Below are positions 11,296 through 21,725 of a stretch of DNA of 64,000 bases, in pieces. Below the pieces are notes generated by a model. The model was not told the DNA's origin and did no database searches. It saw nothing but the letters and a program-made list of their open reading frames with translations. The translations under genes and the position numbers were made by a program. Location: contig NC_060064.1 of the NCBI RefSeq assembly GCF_020283565.1, positions 6,346,001-6,410,000 on the forward strand, read 5' to 3'. The DNA is from Trifolium pratense. Taxonomy: Eukaryota; Streptophyta; Magnoliopsida; Fabales; Fabaceae. Position 1 is the stretch's first letter, and each line of letters starts with the position of its first letter.

Positions 11296-11886
11296 TTAAT
11301 TTGCAATTTTTTTGTATTGTATTGTAAAAAATAATATTAAATATTATTATTGCACGATTTTGTTTTGTTGATAAACAAGTAAAATAGAAACATAATATAT
11401 ATAATAAAAAAAAAAAAACTAAAACCCTTAAAAACCCTAAAAATACAAAATGTCAAAAAAAAAAAAAAATTTGTTGTAGTGTGTTTATATTAATTAATAT
11501 AATTTTTGTATAATTTTTTTCAATAATTTCTTTAAAAAAAAAAAAACCCTAAACCCTAACCCTCAAAACCCCATCTAACCCTTAACCCTCAAAACCCTCC
11601 TAACCCTTAACCCTCAAAACCCTTATAACCCTTCCAAAACCCTACCCACTTACCTTCAAAAACGAAAATGAAAAAAAAAAAAAAACAAACTAAGGACGCT
11701 AAGCTGTGGATGGCGCGTCCTTCATTAGGACACTAATGTGGGGATGGCGCGTCCTTCCTAGGGTCACTAACCTATGGATGGCGCGTCCCACTCACAGAAA
11801 AGCACTAGGGCATTTCGGTTAATTTTTCCTCAGGTAGGATGTTTTGGTGTATTTGAATTTTGACAGGTGCAGTTTGAAAAAAAATT
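11283..11886 (-). repeat. right arm of the Mutator-like element
   Basis: This is the inverted copy of the left arm, with the same order of blocks: TACAATACAATAC, AACCCTAACCCTCAAAACCC telomere-like repeats, three GATGGCGCGTCC motifs and CAGGTAGGATGTTTTGGTG. Small indels separate the arms, so they are not newly formed. Confidence 0.88.
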
Positions 11887-11897
11887 CACATATATTG

Positions 11898-12329
11898 TTG
11901 CAGAGAGATGAAGACTGACAAATGGAGTTATGATCCGACAGTGCAGTTCTATTTCAGTAGCTGTAAGTAGCTGAGACTCAGACTCAGATTATCAAAAGAT
12001 TTTTCGTTATTCCATTTCTTGTGCATTGTGGAGTGAGACTGGGAAAGGAGCTACCCACTTTGACTTTGCTATGATTAGAGTTAAGACACAAATTGTTTTT
12101 AAAATTATTAAATTTTTAATAATTATCCATAATATTTTTTGAAATCAAAGAGTTAAGACTCTTTTCATTCTTACAATTAAAACAATATACCGTAATTTAC
12201 TTCTGTTGAATACGAATTACTTTTTCCAATTATAATATTTTAAATAAATTTAGCATTTTTTATAAATTAAAATATTGACATATTAAGTTTATATTATAGA
12301 ATATAAATCATATCAAATTTTATTCCTAT
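11898..12329. other. AT-rich intergenic region
   Basis: Right flank of the Mutator-like element. No gene, promoter or repeat with readable ends is seen. Confidence 0.5.
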
Positions 12330-12338
12330 ATATTTTAT

Positions 12339-12523
12339 GAATTTAATTTATATGCACCGTCGGTGTAAAGTTATTTTGCACATGCGTCCAATAATATACC
12401 GACACATCATGTATGGTAATTAAAAATACATGATGTGTCACATTCATTAAATGATGTGGCATCGCGTCATTGGATGTATGTGTAAAAAAAAAATTACACC
12501 GATGGTGCACAACAATTAAACTC
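12339..12523 (+). mobile_element. Mutator-type MITE family A, copy 2
   Basis: The ends GAATTTAATTTATATGCACC and inverted GAGTTTAATTGTTGTGCACC match copy 1. A perfect 9-bp duplication ATATTTTAT lies at 12330-12338 and 12524-12532. Confidence 0.9.
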
Positions 12524-12543
12524 ATATTTTATATAATATTTAT

Positions 12544-12727
12544 GAATTTAATTTATATGCACCGTCGGTGTAAAGTTATTTTGCACATGCGTCCAATAAT
12601 ATACCGACACATTATGTATGGTAATTAAAAACACATGATGTGTCACATTCATTAAATGATGTGGTAACGCGTCATTGGATGTATGTGTAAAAAAAATTTA
12701 CACCGACGGTGCATAACAATTAAACTC
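12544..12727 (+). mobile_element. Mutator-type MITE family A, copy 3
   Basis: Same ends as copy 2 and the same orientation, starting 20 bp after it. It has its own perfect 9-bp duplication AATATTTAT at 12535-12543 and 12728-12736. It is therefore a separate insertion, not a tandem duplicate. Confidence 0.9.
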
Positions 12728-12874
12728 AATATTTATATCAATTGAGTTAAATTTACAAAAAAAAAAAATGTTTACTATATACTGTAATTTACTTAAAAAA
12801 TAGGAAGTTGCTTCTTTTTTTATGATGTTTTAATGTTTTAATATTTTAATACTACCACTAGTAGTAATGTAGTA

Positions 12875-13169
12875 CTCCCTCCGGTCCTTATTATAAGGAA
12901 CACTTTGAAAAAATCACACAGACCAATAAAACAAATTTAACATAGTTATTTTCATTTAATACTCTTATAAATTTTAATTTATTCCATGTATACCCTTATT
13001 TAATTACTCTTTATTCAACTAACTTATTTATTTTTAAATTCTCTCTCATAATAAATAAGGGCATAAGTGAAATTGAACATTTAAAACATTTGAAAATTGG
13101 TCAAAGTTTCTTATAAAAAGGACCAAATTTTTTGCCCTAAGTGTTCCTTATAAAAAGGACCGGAGGGAG
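12875..13169. mobile_element. Stowaway-like MITE, complete
   Basis: The inverted ends CTCCCTCCGGTCCTTATTAT and ATAAAAAGGACCGGAGGGAG are flanked by TA on both sides (12873-12874 and 13170-13171). TA duplication and CTCCCTCCG termini are usual for Tc1/mariner-derived plant MITEs. Length 295 bp, no coding sequence. Confidence 0.9.
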
Positions 13170-13396
13170 TATTTTATTTTCCCATTGCCAACTCTATTTA
13201 TTTGGGGAATAACACCCCTAAACAATCCTCACGGTCATCATTACCAATGCCTGGAGCTTGTTTTTCTCGGTTGATGAAATCAAAACATACCAATGAGTGA
13301 ATTAGTTTTTCTATTTTTATTTTTTCAAAAAAATAATGGCGAGTGTTTAACAGCATCGCTTAAAAAAATTGTTTATCAGCAGCATCATTTAAAAAA

Positions 13397-13582
13397 GGAA
13401 AATGCTAAACAGTGCTCTCTGGGGCACTAGTTAAGGATATAAATATGAAAATTTCATCTCGTAAATTGTGCATTCAATATTTTAATATGTAAAAAATTAT
13501 TCTCTCTCATCATTAACTTTTTCATTTGTTTCTTTTTTTAGTATGCTTAAGTAGTGCCCGAGAGCACTGTTTAGCATGACCC
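13397..13582. mobile_element. 9-bp-TSD MITE family B, copy 1
   Basis: The ends GGAAAATGCTAAACAGTGCT and, inverted, GGGTCATGCTAAACAGTGCT are flanked by the perfect 9-bp duplication TTTAAAAAA (13388-13396 and 13583-13591). Other copies are at 16.5 and 52.5 kb. Confidence 0.85.
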
Positions 13583-13800
13583 TTTAAAAAATTTGCTAAA
13601 GAGTACCAACCGGTGGTCCATTGAGAAGAGTGTTTAATGGGTTCTATACGGAGGTTATAGGTATGGGTCACGAAGGATGGGTAACTAAAGGATCATTTAT
13701 ATCGAGTTCAAAGCAATAATCCAAGTAAATTGAATATAATATTTTTATCCAAAACTTTAATATACTCTATTAGGTTTATAAGTCATATCACTTATAAATT

Positions 13801-13960
13801 TTTTTTTTTTTTGTTTTTACCATAACTTTAATTTTGTTTGGGGGTCAGTTCTAGCATCAAGTGGTTTCAGCCTCCCGATCGCAGTTGCGGGGGATCGAAC
13901 GGCGGTCCTCCCTACCAAGTTCAGCGTCAATCACCACTGAACCAACTAACGATTGGTTTT
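13801..13960 (-). repeat. tRNA-like SINE-type sequence
   Basis: Read on the minus strand, GTTAGTTGGTTCAGTGGTGA resembles an A box and CCGTTCGATCCCCCG a B box of an RNA polymerase III promoter, followed by a tail running into poly(A) (poly-T at 13,801-13,813). No target duplication was found, so this is a tentative call. Confidence 0.5.
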
Positions 13961-14378
13961 GTTAAAATATTAAACATCCACTTTTTAAGCAATGTGAAAC
14001 TTAACTCAACTGAAATTTATCACAACAATATTCTCCTCAAGTGTGAGTCATCAATTCATTATGTTCATCCCTCGAGCCGAAGGTTTTTCATCCACACACT
14101 TGTTACACTTGCAATACTATTGTTGCTGCTCAACGAAACTCATTGTCTAATCACCTTTGTCAGAAAGACTTTCGATACAATGAGTCAGTCGAATCCTTCG
14201 GGGGTAGCTGGAGATCATCCACATTGGACTCAAAGCAACAACACAAAAAAGTTTGACATCACACTTTTACCCAAAACTTTAAGTTATTATATTTATGGGT
14301 CATGTCACTTTTCTACACTTGTCACAACAATACGTATACATATCATTTGATTAAAAAAAAATATATATACATATTATT

Positions 14379-14514
14379 ACTTTTATTTTTTTTATCAAGT
14401 AGTTTAGTGGCTAGACTCACACATTTAACTGTGGAGAAATGTGTAATCCGGGGTACGAATCTTGACCACTCCAATAATATCTCTGGTAGCTATCATTTGA
14501 GCTGCACCGGGACC
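14379..14514 (-). mobile_element. tRNA-derived SINE (family S1), minus strand
   Basis: On the minus strand it starts GGTCCCGGTGCAGCTCAAAT, carries a degenerate B box (AAGATTCGTACCCCGG), ends TAGCCACTAAACTACTTGAT and runs into poly(A). A perfect 14-bp duplication ATATACATATTATT flanks it at 14365-14378 and 14515-14528. The 3' end is shared with the SINEs at 35.3 and 50.7 kb. Confidence 0.85.
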
Positions 14515-14853
14515 ATATACATATTATTTATTTATTTATGTGAGTATTTTTTTTTAATTAAGAACACATTAAAAAAATGAAGATAATTTTTTTTACATAA
14601 AAGTAATACATTTTAACTTTTAAAAATTGAATGTACAAGTTTTTAATTTTTAGCATTTGTGTATTTATATTTATTTTAATAAAAAATTAATAAACACTTA
14701 ATCATTTCAATTCAATCCATTTCTTTCGTAAAAACTTCAATTCAACACATAAAAAATATTAAATAAATCTCACTACATATCTTCACTTAGTATCTTAATT
14801 TTTTTTCTTTTTCTTCTTTGAAAACAAAGAGAGCTTGAACCCTAAAAAAGAAA

Positions 14854-15187
14854 GGCAAAATTACACTATAGGTTCTTTATCTTATTTTTTTGTAACACTT
14901 TGATCCTTTATCTTTTTTTTGTAACACTTTGGTCCTTTATCTTTTATTTGTAACACTTTAATCATTTATTTATTTTATTTGTAACACTTTAGTCCCTTTT
15001 TTTGTAACAGTTTGATCCGTTATCTTTTTTTATTTGTAACACTTTGGTTCTTTACTTTTTATAAATAAATAAGATAAGGACCAAAGTGTTAAAAAAAAAG
15101 ATAAAGGACCAAATTGTTACAAAAAAAATATAAAGGACTAAAATATTACAAAAAAATAAGATAAAGAACTTGTAGTATAATTTTGCC
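14854..15187. mobile_element. palindromic MITE with 9-bp target duplication
   Basis: The inverted ends GGCAAAATTACACTATAGGT and TTGTAGTATAATTTTGCC enclose repeats of TTTGTAACACTTTGGTCCTT and its inverse, so most of the element folds on itself. A perfect 9-bp duplication AAAAAGAAA lies at 14845-14853 and 15188-15196. A Mutator-type origin is inferred from the 9-bp duplication. Confidence 0.85.
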
Positions 15188-15196
15188 AAAAAGAAA

Positions 15197-15530
15197 CTAC
15201 TCCCAAGTTATACGAGGGATCGCGATTCCAATACATCCGCTAGCTGTAAGTGCCTAATAGCACTAGGGGCAGTCATAAAAAAAACCACACCTATGTCATC
15301 TTGCACCCATAGTTTGCTAAAGCTTCCGTATATTGATTAAGCTTTGTTTTACAATAAGAGTGATGAACCACTACCTTCCAATCTCATTTCTCCTGTTGGT
15401 CTATACAACAACCATCGAATCGTCATGTAACTCCACCGCTTTAAAATTTAGCCGCTTACATTATGAAGCCCTTTAAGCACATCACACAACTCTACTATAA
15501 ATGCATTCCTTTTACTTAGCAAAACCATCA
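15197..15530 (-). pseudogene. LINE RNase-H remnant
   Basis: The minus strand reads, with three in-frame stops, like the last third of the RNase-H domain at the end of plant L1-type LINEs: ELCDVLKGLHNV, then SKLWVQDDIGVVFFMTAPS and AIRHLQLADVLESRSL. That order (degenerate H-bearing end followed by a LADVLG-like tail) is typical of these elements. It lies directly next to the palindromic MITE, which probably inserted at its 3' end. Confidence 0.6.
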
Positions 15531-16345
15531 AATCATTCATATTCGTCCCCAGTCCCCACTGATGATACCACCGCAACCAATAAACCCACCTTTGCTACAC
15601 TATGCTATCTAAATTTAGAGATGATGAGACTCACTTTTTTGTTTTTCTTGGGGGCGGTTAATGAGTTGGATGATATAATGAAACATACTTCCTCATATCT
15701 TATTTATAAGCAAAAATTACTTTTTAAATTCATTGAAAAATTAATATATTTAACTTATAAATAAATATATTAGTTTTTCAATTAATCTAAAAAGTAACTT
15801 TTGCTAAGGAAGCAAATATCAAAATAGTACTCATGTATTCAATTTATTAATCGTTTATTTGGTTAAAAGAGAGAAATTTTAGGCTTTGTTTACAAAAAAA
15901 AAAAAAAAACGGATTATTGATAAGTTATCTTATATCAAATGAGTTTATAGTTGATAGTTTATCTGGTTAAAATTGACAAATCATAAGCTATAAGGTCGTA
16001 AAAATAAGTTATAAACTCATGAGACCAAAAGTTAACCAAGGAGGTATTTTTCTTCGAAATGAGTTTATAAGCTATAATACATAAGCTAAAAATTTAGCAT
16101 TGTCAACCAGAGCCTTAATTATTATTTTTGCTTAATATGATAATAATACGAAGTTTTCACTGTAATTAACAATAATTAATCTATGTCGGGTAACACGTGG
16201 GGCACATAAGGTGGATTTTCCTCGCAACCAAATTTTCTTCATACAAATGACCAGTAATCGAACTCTCGAATTCACTGCCGTTTGAATTTTATAAGATTTG
16301 AAATATTAATTTTTACTATAATACTCCATAGCTCTTACTAATACT

Positions 16346-16772
16346 CTCTCCGTCCCAAAATGAGCGAGTCATTTTGATTATATACACTATTTACATATCT
16401 TATTTTGACTCTATTTTTATATTAGTAAATAAAAACAAATATGTTGTCGGATTCATCTCGATGAGTATTTTCAAAATATCATATTTTTATAATTTTTAAT
16501 AGGAAAATGCTAACTAGGGCCCTATGGCACTGGTTAAGGAGCTAAATAAGGTATGAATGTATTGGAAATTGTGTAATCTACTTTTTATAAGTATAAAAAA
16601 TGCTCTTTTCAATATAAAAATTACTCCTTTTTGTATCATTAACTAGTGCCCCGGGAGCACTAGTTAGCATGACCCTTTTTAATATTATACAATTAAAAAT
16701 ATTAATCGTCAAAGTTATGCAATGCATGTGTGACGCAGTCAACTAATTCACTCATTGTGGAACAGATAAATA
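16346..16772. mobile_element. degenerate Stowaway-like MITE split by another MITE
   Basis: The left end CTCTCTCCGTCCCAAAATGA and the right end TCACTCATTGTGGAACAGAT are imperfect inverted copies. The family-B MITE at 16502-16675 lies between them, so this older element was interrupted. Confidence 0.55.
16502..16675. mobile_element. 9-bp-TSD MITE family B, copy 2 (nested)
   Basis: The ends GGAAAATGCTAACTAGGGCC and inverted GGGTCATGCTAACTAGTGCT have a perfect 9-bp duplication TTTTTAATA at 16493-16501 and 16676-16684. It sits inside the degenerate Stowaway-like element. Confidence 0.85.
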
Positions 16773-16994
16773 CTATATAAGAACTATTTTACAAATGCAC
16801 AGGAATTAAGAAAAGTAATTTTTGCATTAAATTTGTCAATAATACTTCTCTTTCCAAAATTACCCTTCAATTATTAAGATAGAAAAATAACAATCTTTTA
16901 CTTTTTCTACATTTAATTAGATGTATTTTTGTGAAAATTTAATTAATATACCTTAAACATTAAAAATGTTCTTATAAAATGAGACAATAAAATA

Positions 16995-17306
16995 CTCACT
17001 CCGGCCTAATTTATAAGCAAAAGTCAACAAAATTTTTTGTCTTAAATATAAGCAAAATTTACAAAAACAAATTTTATTTAATGCTATTCTTCCAAAATTA
17101 CCCTCATTAATTATTCTACTTTTTAAAATGATTGTAAAGTTCCAATTCAAATTTAAGGTCATTTTAGGAATTATAGTAGAAATTTTACATAAAACCAAGA
17201 CAAAAAAATATCTTTTTAATAAGTGTGTAAATGAAAATATTTACTTACAAAAGAGGTCGAAATAGTATGCTAATAAGATCTTATATATTGAAACGGACGG
17301 AGTGAA
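16995..17306. mobile_element. Stowaway-like MITE
   Basis: The ends CTCACTCCGGCC and, inverted, TTCACTCCGTCC have TA on the left flank and TA just after the right end. Internally it has the TTATAAGCAAAAGT words usual for this MITE type in legumes. Confidence 0.65.
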
Positions 17307-17308
17307 TA

Positions 17309-17425
17309 TTTTTTTTTGTTACAAAAAATAATTTTACGCCGTTATCGGGGTTTAAGTGAAGTGTCCGGAATTCGAACCCCGACTTATGCATATTTAGTGT
17401 AAAACCACCGAGCTAAGCTCCACAA
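17309..17425 (-). repeat. tRNA-like SINE-type sequence, minus strand
   Basis: On the minus strand GGAGCTTAGCTCGGTGGTTT looks like an A box and GTCGGGGTTCGAATTCCGG a B box. The tail reaches an A-rich end beside the Stowaway-like MITE. The 3' region differs from family S1. The target duplication is uncertain (ACAAAAA at best). Confidence 0.55.
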
Positions 17426-17670
17426 AAAGTTTGAAAAAAACAGAAAAGAAAAAGGTAATGGTAGCCCCCACCCACCCATTTGTCACATGTCTCAAAACTG
17501 AAATACTACTCCATATGTCAGAGAAAGTGGGACCCATCTTTACAATTAACTCACTCTTTCTTTTTTTACATTTTTTGTTGGATAATGCGAGGCACGCCGG
17601 CACGCCACTTTCTTTACTATCGCTCACGTTCTTCCACGTGACTTTTTTTTTTTTTTTTTGTTCTGTTCTT

Positions 17671-18487
17671 AAAAATGTTAACCATCCGGACCGGCCGGTC
17701 TGACCGGTCGGACCGGGAACCGGTGGGGTGGCCGGCTTGGTTAGCATGCAGAATCGGTTCTGTTTTAAAACCGCCGAAAACCGCTGTGACCCGGCCGGGT
17801 TGATGGTTGAACCGGGAACCGGGTTAACCCGCACGCGTGAACCGGACCGGTTTGAAGAGGAAATCAATTATTTCAAAAAAATTGTAAATATATTGTATAT
17901 GGGACTTGAACTCAGGTCATTTGGATATAGCAGCATCACTACTACAACTAGGCCACTCACATTTATGTGATATTCTAAATAACTGAAATATATTTAATAC
18001 TACTATATTAGTTATAAAACATCATGGCATGTATTAATAAATACATTGATCATTTTTTTCCTTATTATTTTTAATTTAATATATATTCACTATTTTATTT
18101 TAATATAAAATATTAAATTATGTATTATTTTTTTTGGACTTATAAATTATGTTGTTCTAATTAAAAATTATGATATGATAATACTTTTATTGACTAAATT
18201 ATAATATTATACGGTTAGATATGTGAATCAAAATATAAATAATGATGAAATGAAATGCTTTTGTGTTTTTTCTTTTAAATATATGAAATTTTATTGAAAA
18301 AAGTTTGAATGAAGTTTTTTTTTATTAAATTTTTTTGTTATGAAATTCAAGTTAATATATTTAAATTTGTTATAAAAGTCGGGTCAATAGTTATGCGGTC
18401 TGACCAGTGACCCACTGGTCTGACCAGTGAACCAGTGACCTAGTGCTTTGACCGGGTCGATCACCGGTCCGGGTTTTAAAACATTGG
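17671..18487. mobile_element. CCGG-rich non-autonomous element, possibly hAT-like
   Basis: Both ends are packed with ACCGG/CCGGT words. The right end reads CCGGTCCGGGTTTTAAAACA, and the left end is a looser inverse (CTTAAAAATGTTAACCATCC, GGACCGGCCGGTC). The middle is AT-rich and contains a tRNA-like GACTTGAACTCAGGTC stretch. No duplication could be fixed, so the boundaries and superfamily are tentative. Confidence 0.5.
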
Positions 18488-20279
18488 TTGTAATGAACAA
18501 AAGTAAAATATCATTATTTTTCTATCTTAATAATCGAAGAGTAATTTTGAAAAAAAAATGTATATTATTAACAAATTTAATACAAAAATTATTATTTTTA
18601 ATTCATGTGCATTTGTAAAAGAGTTATTATATATTTGGATGGAGGGAGTTAGCTTGGAACTATAGTAGCAGAAAGAATAAATAGATTGGGGAGGCACTCA
18701 ATTGAATTTGGAGAAGTGATGGAGATGAATTAATAATAGGCGAAAGTTATACATGGAGCATTTAATCTTTCATTGTTGGAGAAGATGAAAAGTTATACAT
18801 GGAGCATTTAATCTTTAAAAATTTGGCACACAATATTGGAAAATTGGGTCCCAAAATTTTGAACATCAAGTCCATAAAACTGCTTGCACTTGGTCTAGGT
18901 CGGTGGGACTTAGTACTTAGGTAAGATATGTAGGAAATTATAACTTTAAAGAATCCAAATCCTAGGTCGGCGCTATATATATGATTAAGTTTTTTTATAT
19001 TTATCAATCTAAAATATATGGGCGTGAGAGAAAATGTCCACCTAATTAATTTTCTTTTAATTCACAGCCAAACTCTCAAGTCCAAAGCAACGAGGCTTTT
19101 TCACTGTTGCACTCTATGGTCCAAACTTTAAGTCCATTTCCTTGCAAGCTTATTTATGATCGGGGAATTTGTTTTTGTACCCCCCATCATTGTCGTACAC
19201 TCGCTATAATTTTATTTTTAGCTCTTCTGCTATCTAAGTAGCGGATGTTATAAAAATAAGAAAATTAATATATGTTGCTTGTCTAACGAATATTGTTTGC
19301 TACTTAACTAGCTAACACCCTCTATACATGAAATTTTTAGGGTTTTACACCATTCTCGACTTAAGTAGAGAGAACCACGTTCGCTATTTAACTAGCTAAC
19401 ACTCCCTCTTGCTATATAAGACACCATAAAAAAAAAAATTAACTAACACTCCCTATACATGAGATTTTAGGATTTTACACCATTCTCTACTTTAAGCAGA
19501 GAACAATGTAAAATACTCAAATTTCATGTATAGAGGTTTTCGCGACTGAACACAATATTCTATGTAAGTATAGAACGGTGTAAAATTCTGAAATTTCATG
19601 TATAACGAGTGTTAGCTAATCAAACATCAAAGACAATTCTTTATTTAAGTAGAGAACATTGTAAAATCTTAAAAATTTCATGTATAGAGGTGTTGCAAGT
19701 TGAGTAGCAGAAGGGGTATTTTAGTAATTTTGGGGTGCGAAATGAAATTTCCTATTATTTGGGTTTTGGTTGGGTTGGATATATATGAAAAAATTAACAA
19801 AACGTCAAACAAAAATTTGCTATTTAGGCTCTCATATTGTTTCCAAACCCCCAAAATTTTTGTTTTAAATACAGCTCAAGTTTTATGTTCTGAATCAATT
19901 AAACAAAGAATCAGTTCGGATGTGAATGTATAGTCATGATTTGCTTCCAGAATGTGGCAAACTGTATGCCTTCTTTCTTCTCACCACATTCAATCAAATT
20001 AATTGTCAATTGTCTGATTCTAATGCATATCTAAAATGTATTAATATCATCATTGACGATTTTCCTCTGTCACAATCACTTTTTGATTAAAAAATTTCTA
20101 ATCACACAATGACAGCAATTTATAAACAAGAATGTAATTTAGCTCATATAGTGCTCTCTTTTATTATTTTTTCAAGTCGGTGATGCCTTGTTTCCACACG
20201 TGCCTTTATATGTTGTATGAAAACTTATTTATGACCAAGTCTCATTATTCAAGTTCATCAAATTTCGATGCCTCCACAC
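18488..20279. other. gene-free region with short local repeats
   Basis: No gene is supported. A direct duplication of AAGTTATACATGGAGCATTT lies at about 18,746 and 18,791. Between 19,310 and 19,690 the words CTATACATGAAATTT and GAGAACxxTGTAAAAT recur in both orientations, the look of a decayed repeat. An outward MITE end (GGATGGAGGGAG) is at 18,638. Confidence 0.5.
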
Positions 20280-20655
20280 CTACCAAACACCTGTCGAGAA
20301 GGTAAAGGATTGGGGACCTAAAGAATCAAGTTTTAACTATTCACGAACACAATGGAGGAAAGTCTCCCCCCTAAGGCCAATTGATAGAAAAATTTGATCT
20401 TTTCAGGGAGCTGCAACTTCCAAATCCAAGATCATGAATGAGAGGGATTGGGAGGGGTGATCAGGTTATTAAGAGAAAATAACCAATTCTAACTACTTTT
20501 GTGGTGTAAGTACAATTTTTGTTGCTCGTCGATATGAAAGCGTCTTCAATAGAAACATTGAACTTGGTATTCATGTTGCTGAATGTTGATGGTCCCTAAT
20601 CGACCAAGAGGGCACCGAGTGCTAAACTAAAAAAGGATATTTCGGACCCTGCATG

Positions 20656-21261
20656 CAGTGACGGAGCCAGAACTTTTGAGCTGTGGGGGCACTATATATA
20701 AATTTTTTATATTAAATATATAAATAACTTTTCATTTTTTAATCGTCGTTTATATTGCATAAGTTGTTTTCTACAATGTTTTATATTCTCAAAACGTTCA
20801 TATTTTTTTCATTATCAATAAAAATATTTCTCTCTAACAATGGAGTTTCCACTATTATTAACACAAATTCAAACTCAACAAAATATATAATAGGCCGAAT
20901 GTACCAAAAGATCCTTTAAGTTTCGCATTTTTTACAGTTATGTCCCTTGAGCTAATTTTTTAGGTAACAACCGGATTCTTTCAATTTTTTAGGTGACAAA
21001 TAAGTTCATTACATTGCTAACTTGTTGCATTGTTATCCTTCCGATTAACCTTCTTACCTTGTTGCACTATGGCCATTAACATTGACTTTCACAATGGTGG
21101 ATATTTTGATGAAAAAGGCACATATGTTATAGAAGATTAACGGGAACAATAATGGGGGACTTAAAGGGTAAAGATGCAACAAGTTAAAAATTTAAATGAC
21201 ATATCTATTACCTAAAAAGCTTAAAAAAACTTAACTATTACAAATGTGAAAATATGTATTT

Positions 21262-21322
<61 letters not shown>

Positions 21323-21479
21323 GGTGTGATGTGTTTCTTTTGGGTGGTCTGTTTCACTTTCATTAAAAATTATAATAGTCTTGATATATACATATGTTAT
21401 TCTATATACTACTTAATTTTTTTTTCAAAACTTTGTGAAGGCACATGCCCACACAAGCCATCAAGTGGCTCCGTCCCTG
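20656..21479. mobile_element. 824-bp hAT non-autonomous element
   Basis: The terminal repeats CAGTGACGGAGCCA and, inverted, CAGGGACGGAGCCA differ at one base. A perfect 8-bp duplication CCTGCATG flanks it at 20648-20655 and 21480-21487. Both are hallmarks of the hAT superfamily. It has no transposase frame. It contains a (TA)n tract and a possible nested inverted repeat at about 20,900-21,240. Confidence 0.92.
21265..21316. repeat. (TA)n microsatellite
   Basis: About 26 TA units inside the hAT element. Confidence 0.95.
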
Positions 21480-21487
21480 CCTGCATG

Positions 21488-21725
21488 GCATGAGTAACCA
21501 TCATTGACGACGTTTTTAGCATGGATGACCAAGTAGGAGAACCATTAGAAGGAATGTTGGAGTCAAGTATGGCTAGGCCAACAACATATTTGTTGGAGAG
21601 GAGGTGCACCCAAAGTTTAGTTGAAGACTAAAACATACCCCAAACAAGTTTGTTGAGAAGACAAGTATTAACTTCCTTTGCTGAACGGATGTCTGAATCA
21701 CCAAGCTTCTTAGGGCGAACCATTT
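21488..21725 (-). pseudogene. LINE reverse-transcriptase C-terminal remnant, split by the hAT element
   Basis: The minus strand translates, with an in-frame stop, as KKLGDSDIRSAKEVNTCLL, NKLVWGMF, then TKLWVHLLSNKYV and SPTWSSMLKTSSMM. This is the connector after the reverse transcriptase of plant L1-type LINEs (the GLG-N-ALLxKLxW and WxxxLxxKY pattern). The hAT element lies directly downstream in this reading, and weak continuation may extend to 20,290. Confidence 0.65.

Larger units (their letters stand above)
9597..11886. mobile_element. 2.3-kb Mutator-like element with long inverted arms
   Basis: Inverted arms of about 632 bp (9597-10228) and 604 bp (11283-11886) enclose a 1 kb centre. 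The tips read AATTTTTTTTCAAA then TGCACCTGTCA in both orientations. An 11-bp duplication CACATATATTG flanks the element at 9586-9596 and 11887-11897. The long arms and 9-11 bp duplication fit a MULE. The centre holds a minus-strand fragment of a plant-mobile-domain gene. No MULE transposase is present, so this copy would be non-autonomous. Confidence 0.85.

Noticed and set aside
13838..14350. 170-codon frame on the plus strand
   Set aside because: It starts at a non-ATG codon inside a SINE-like sequence and crosses unrelated AT-rich sequence. No domain.
17394..17867. 157-codon frame on the minus strand
   Set aside because: It spans a SINE-like end, a MITE flank and the CCGG-rich element; its composition follows those repeats.
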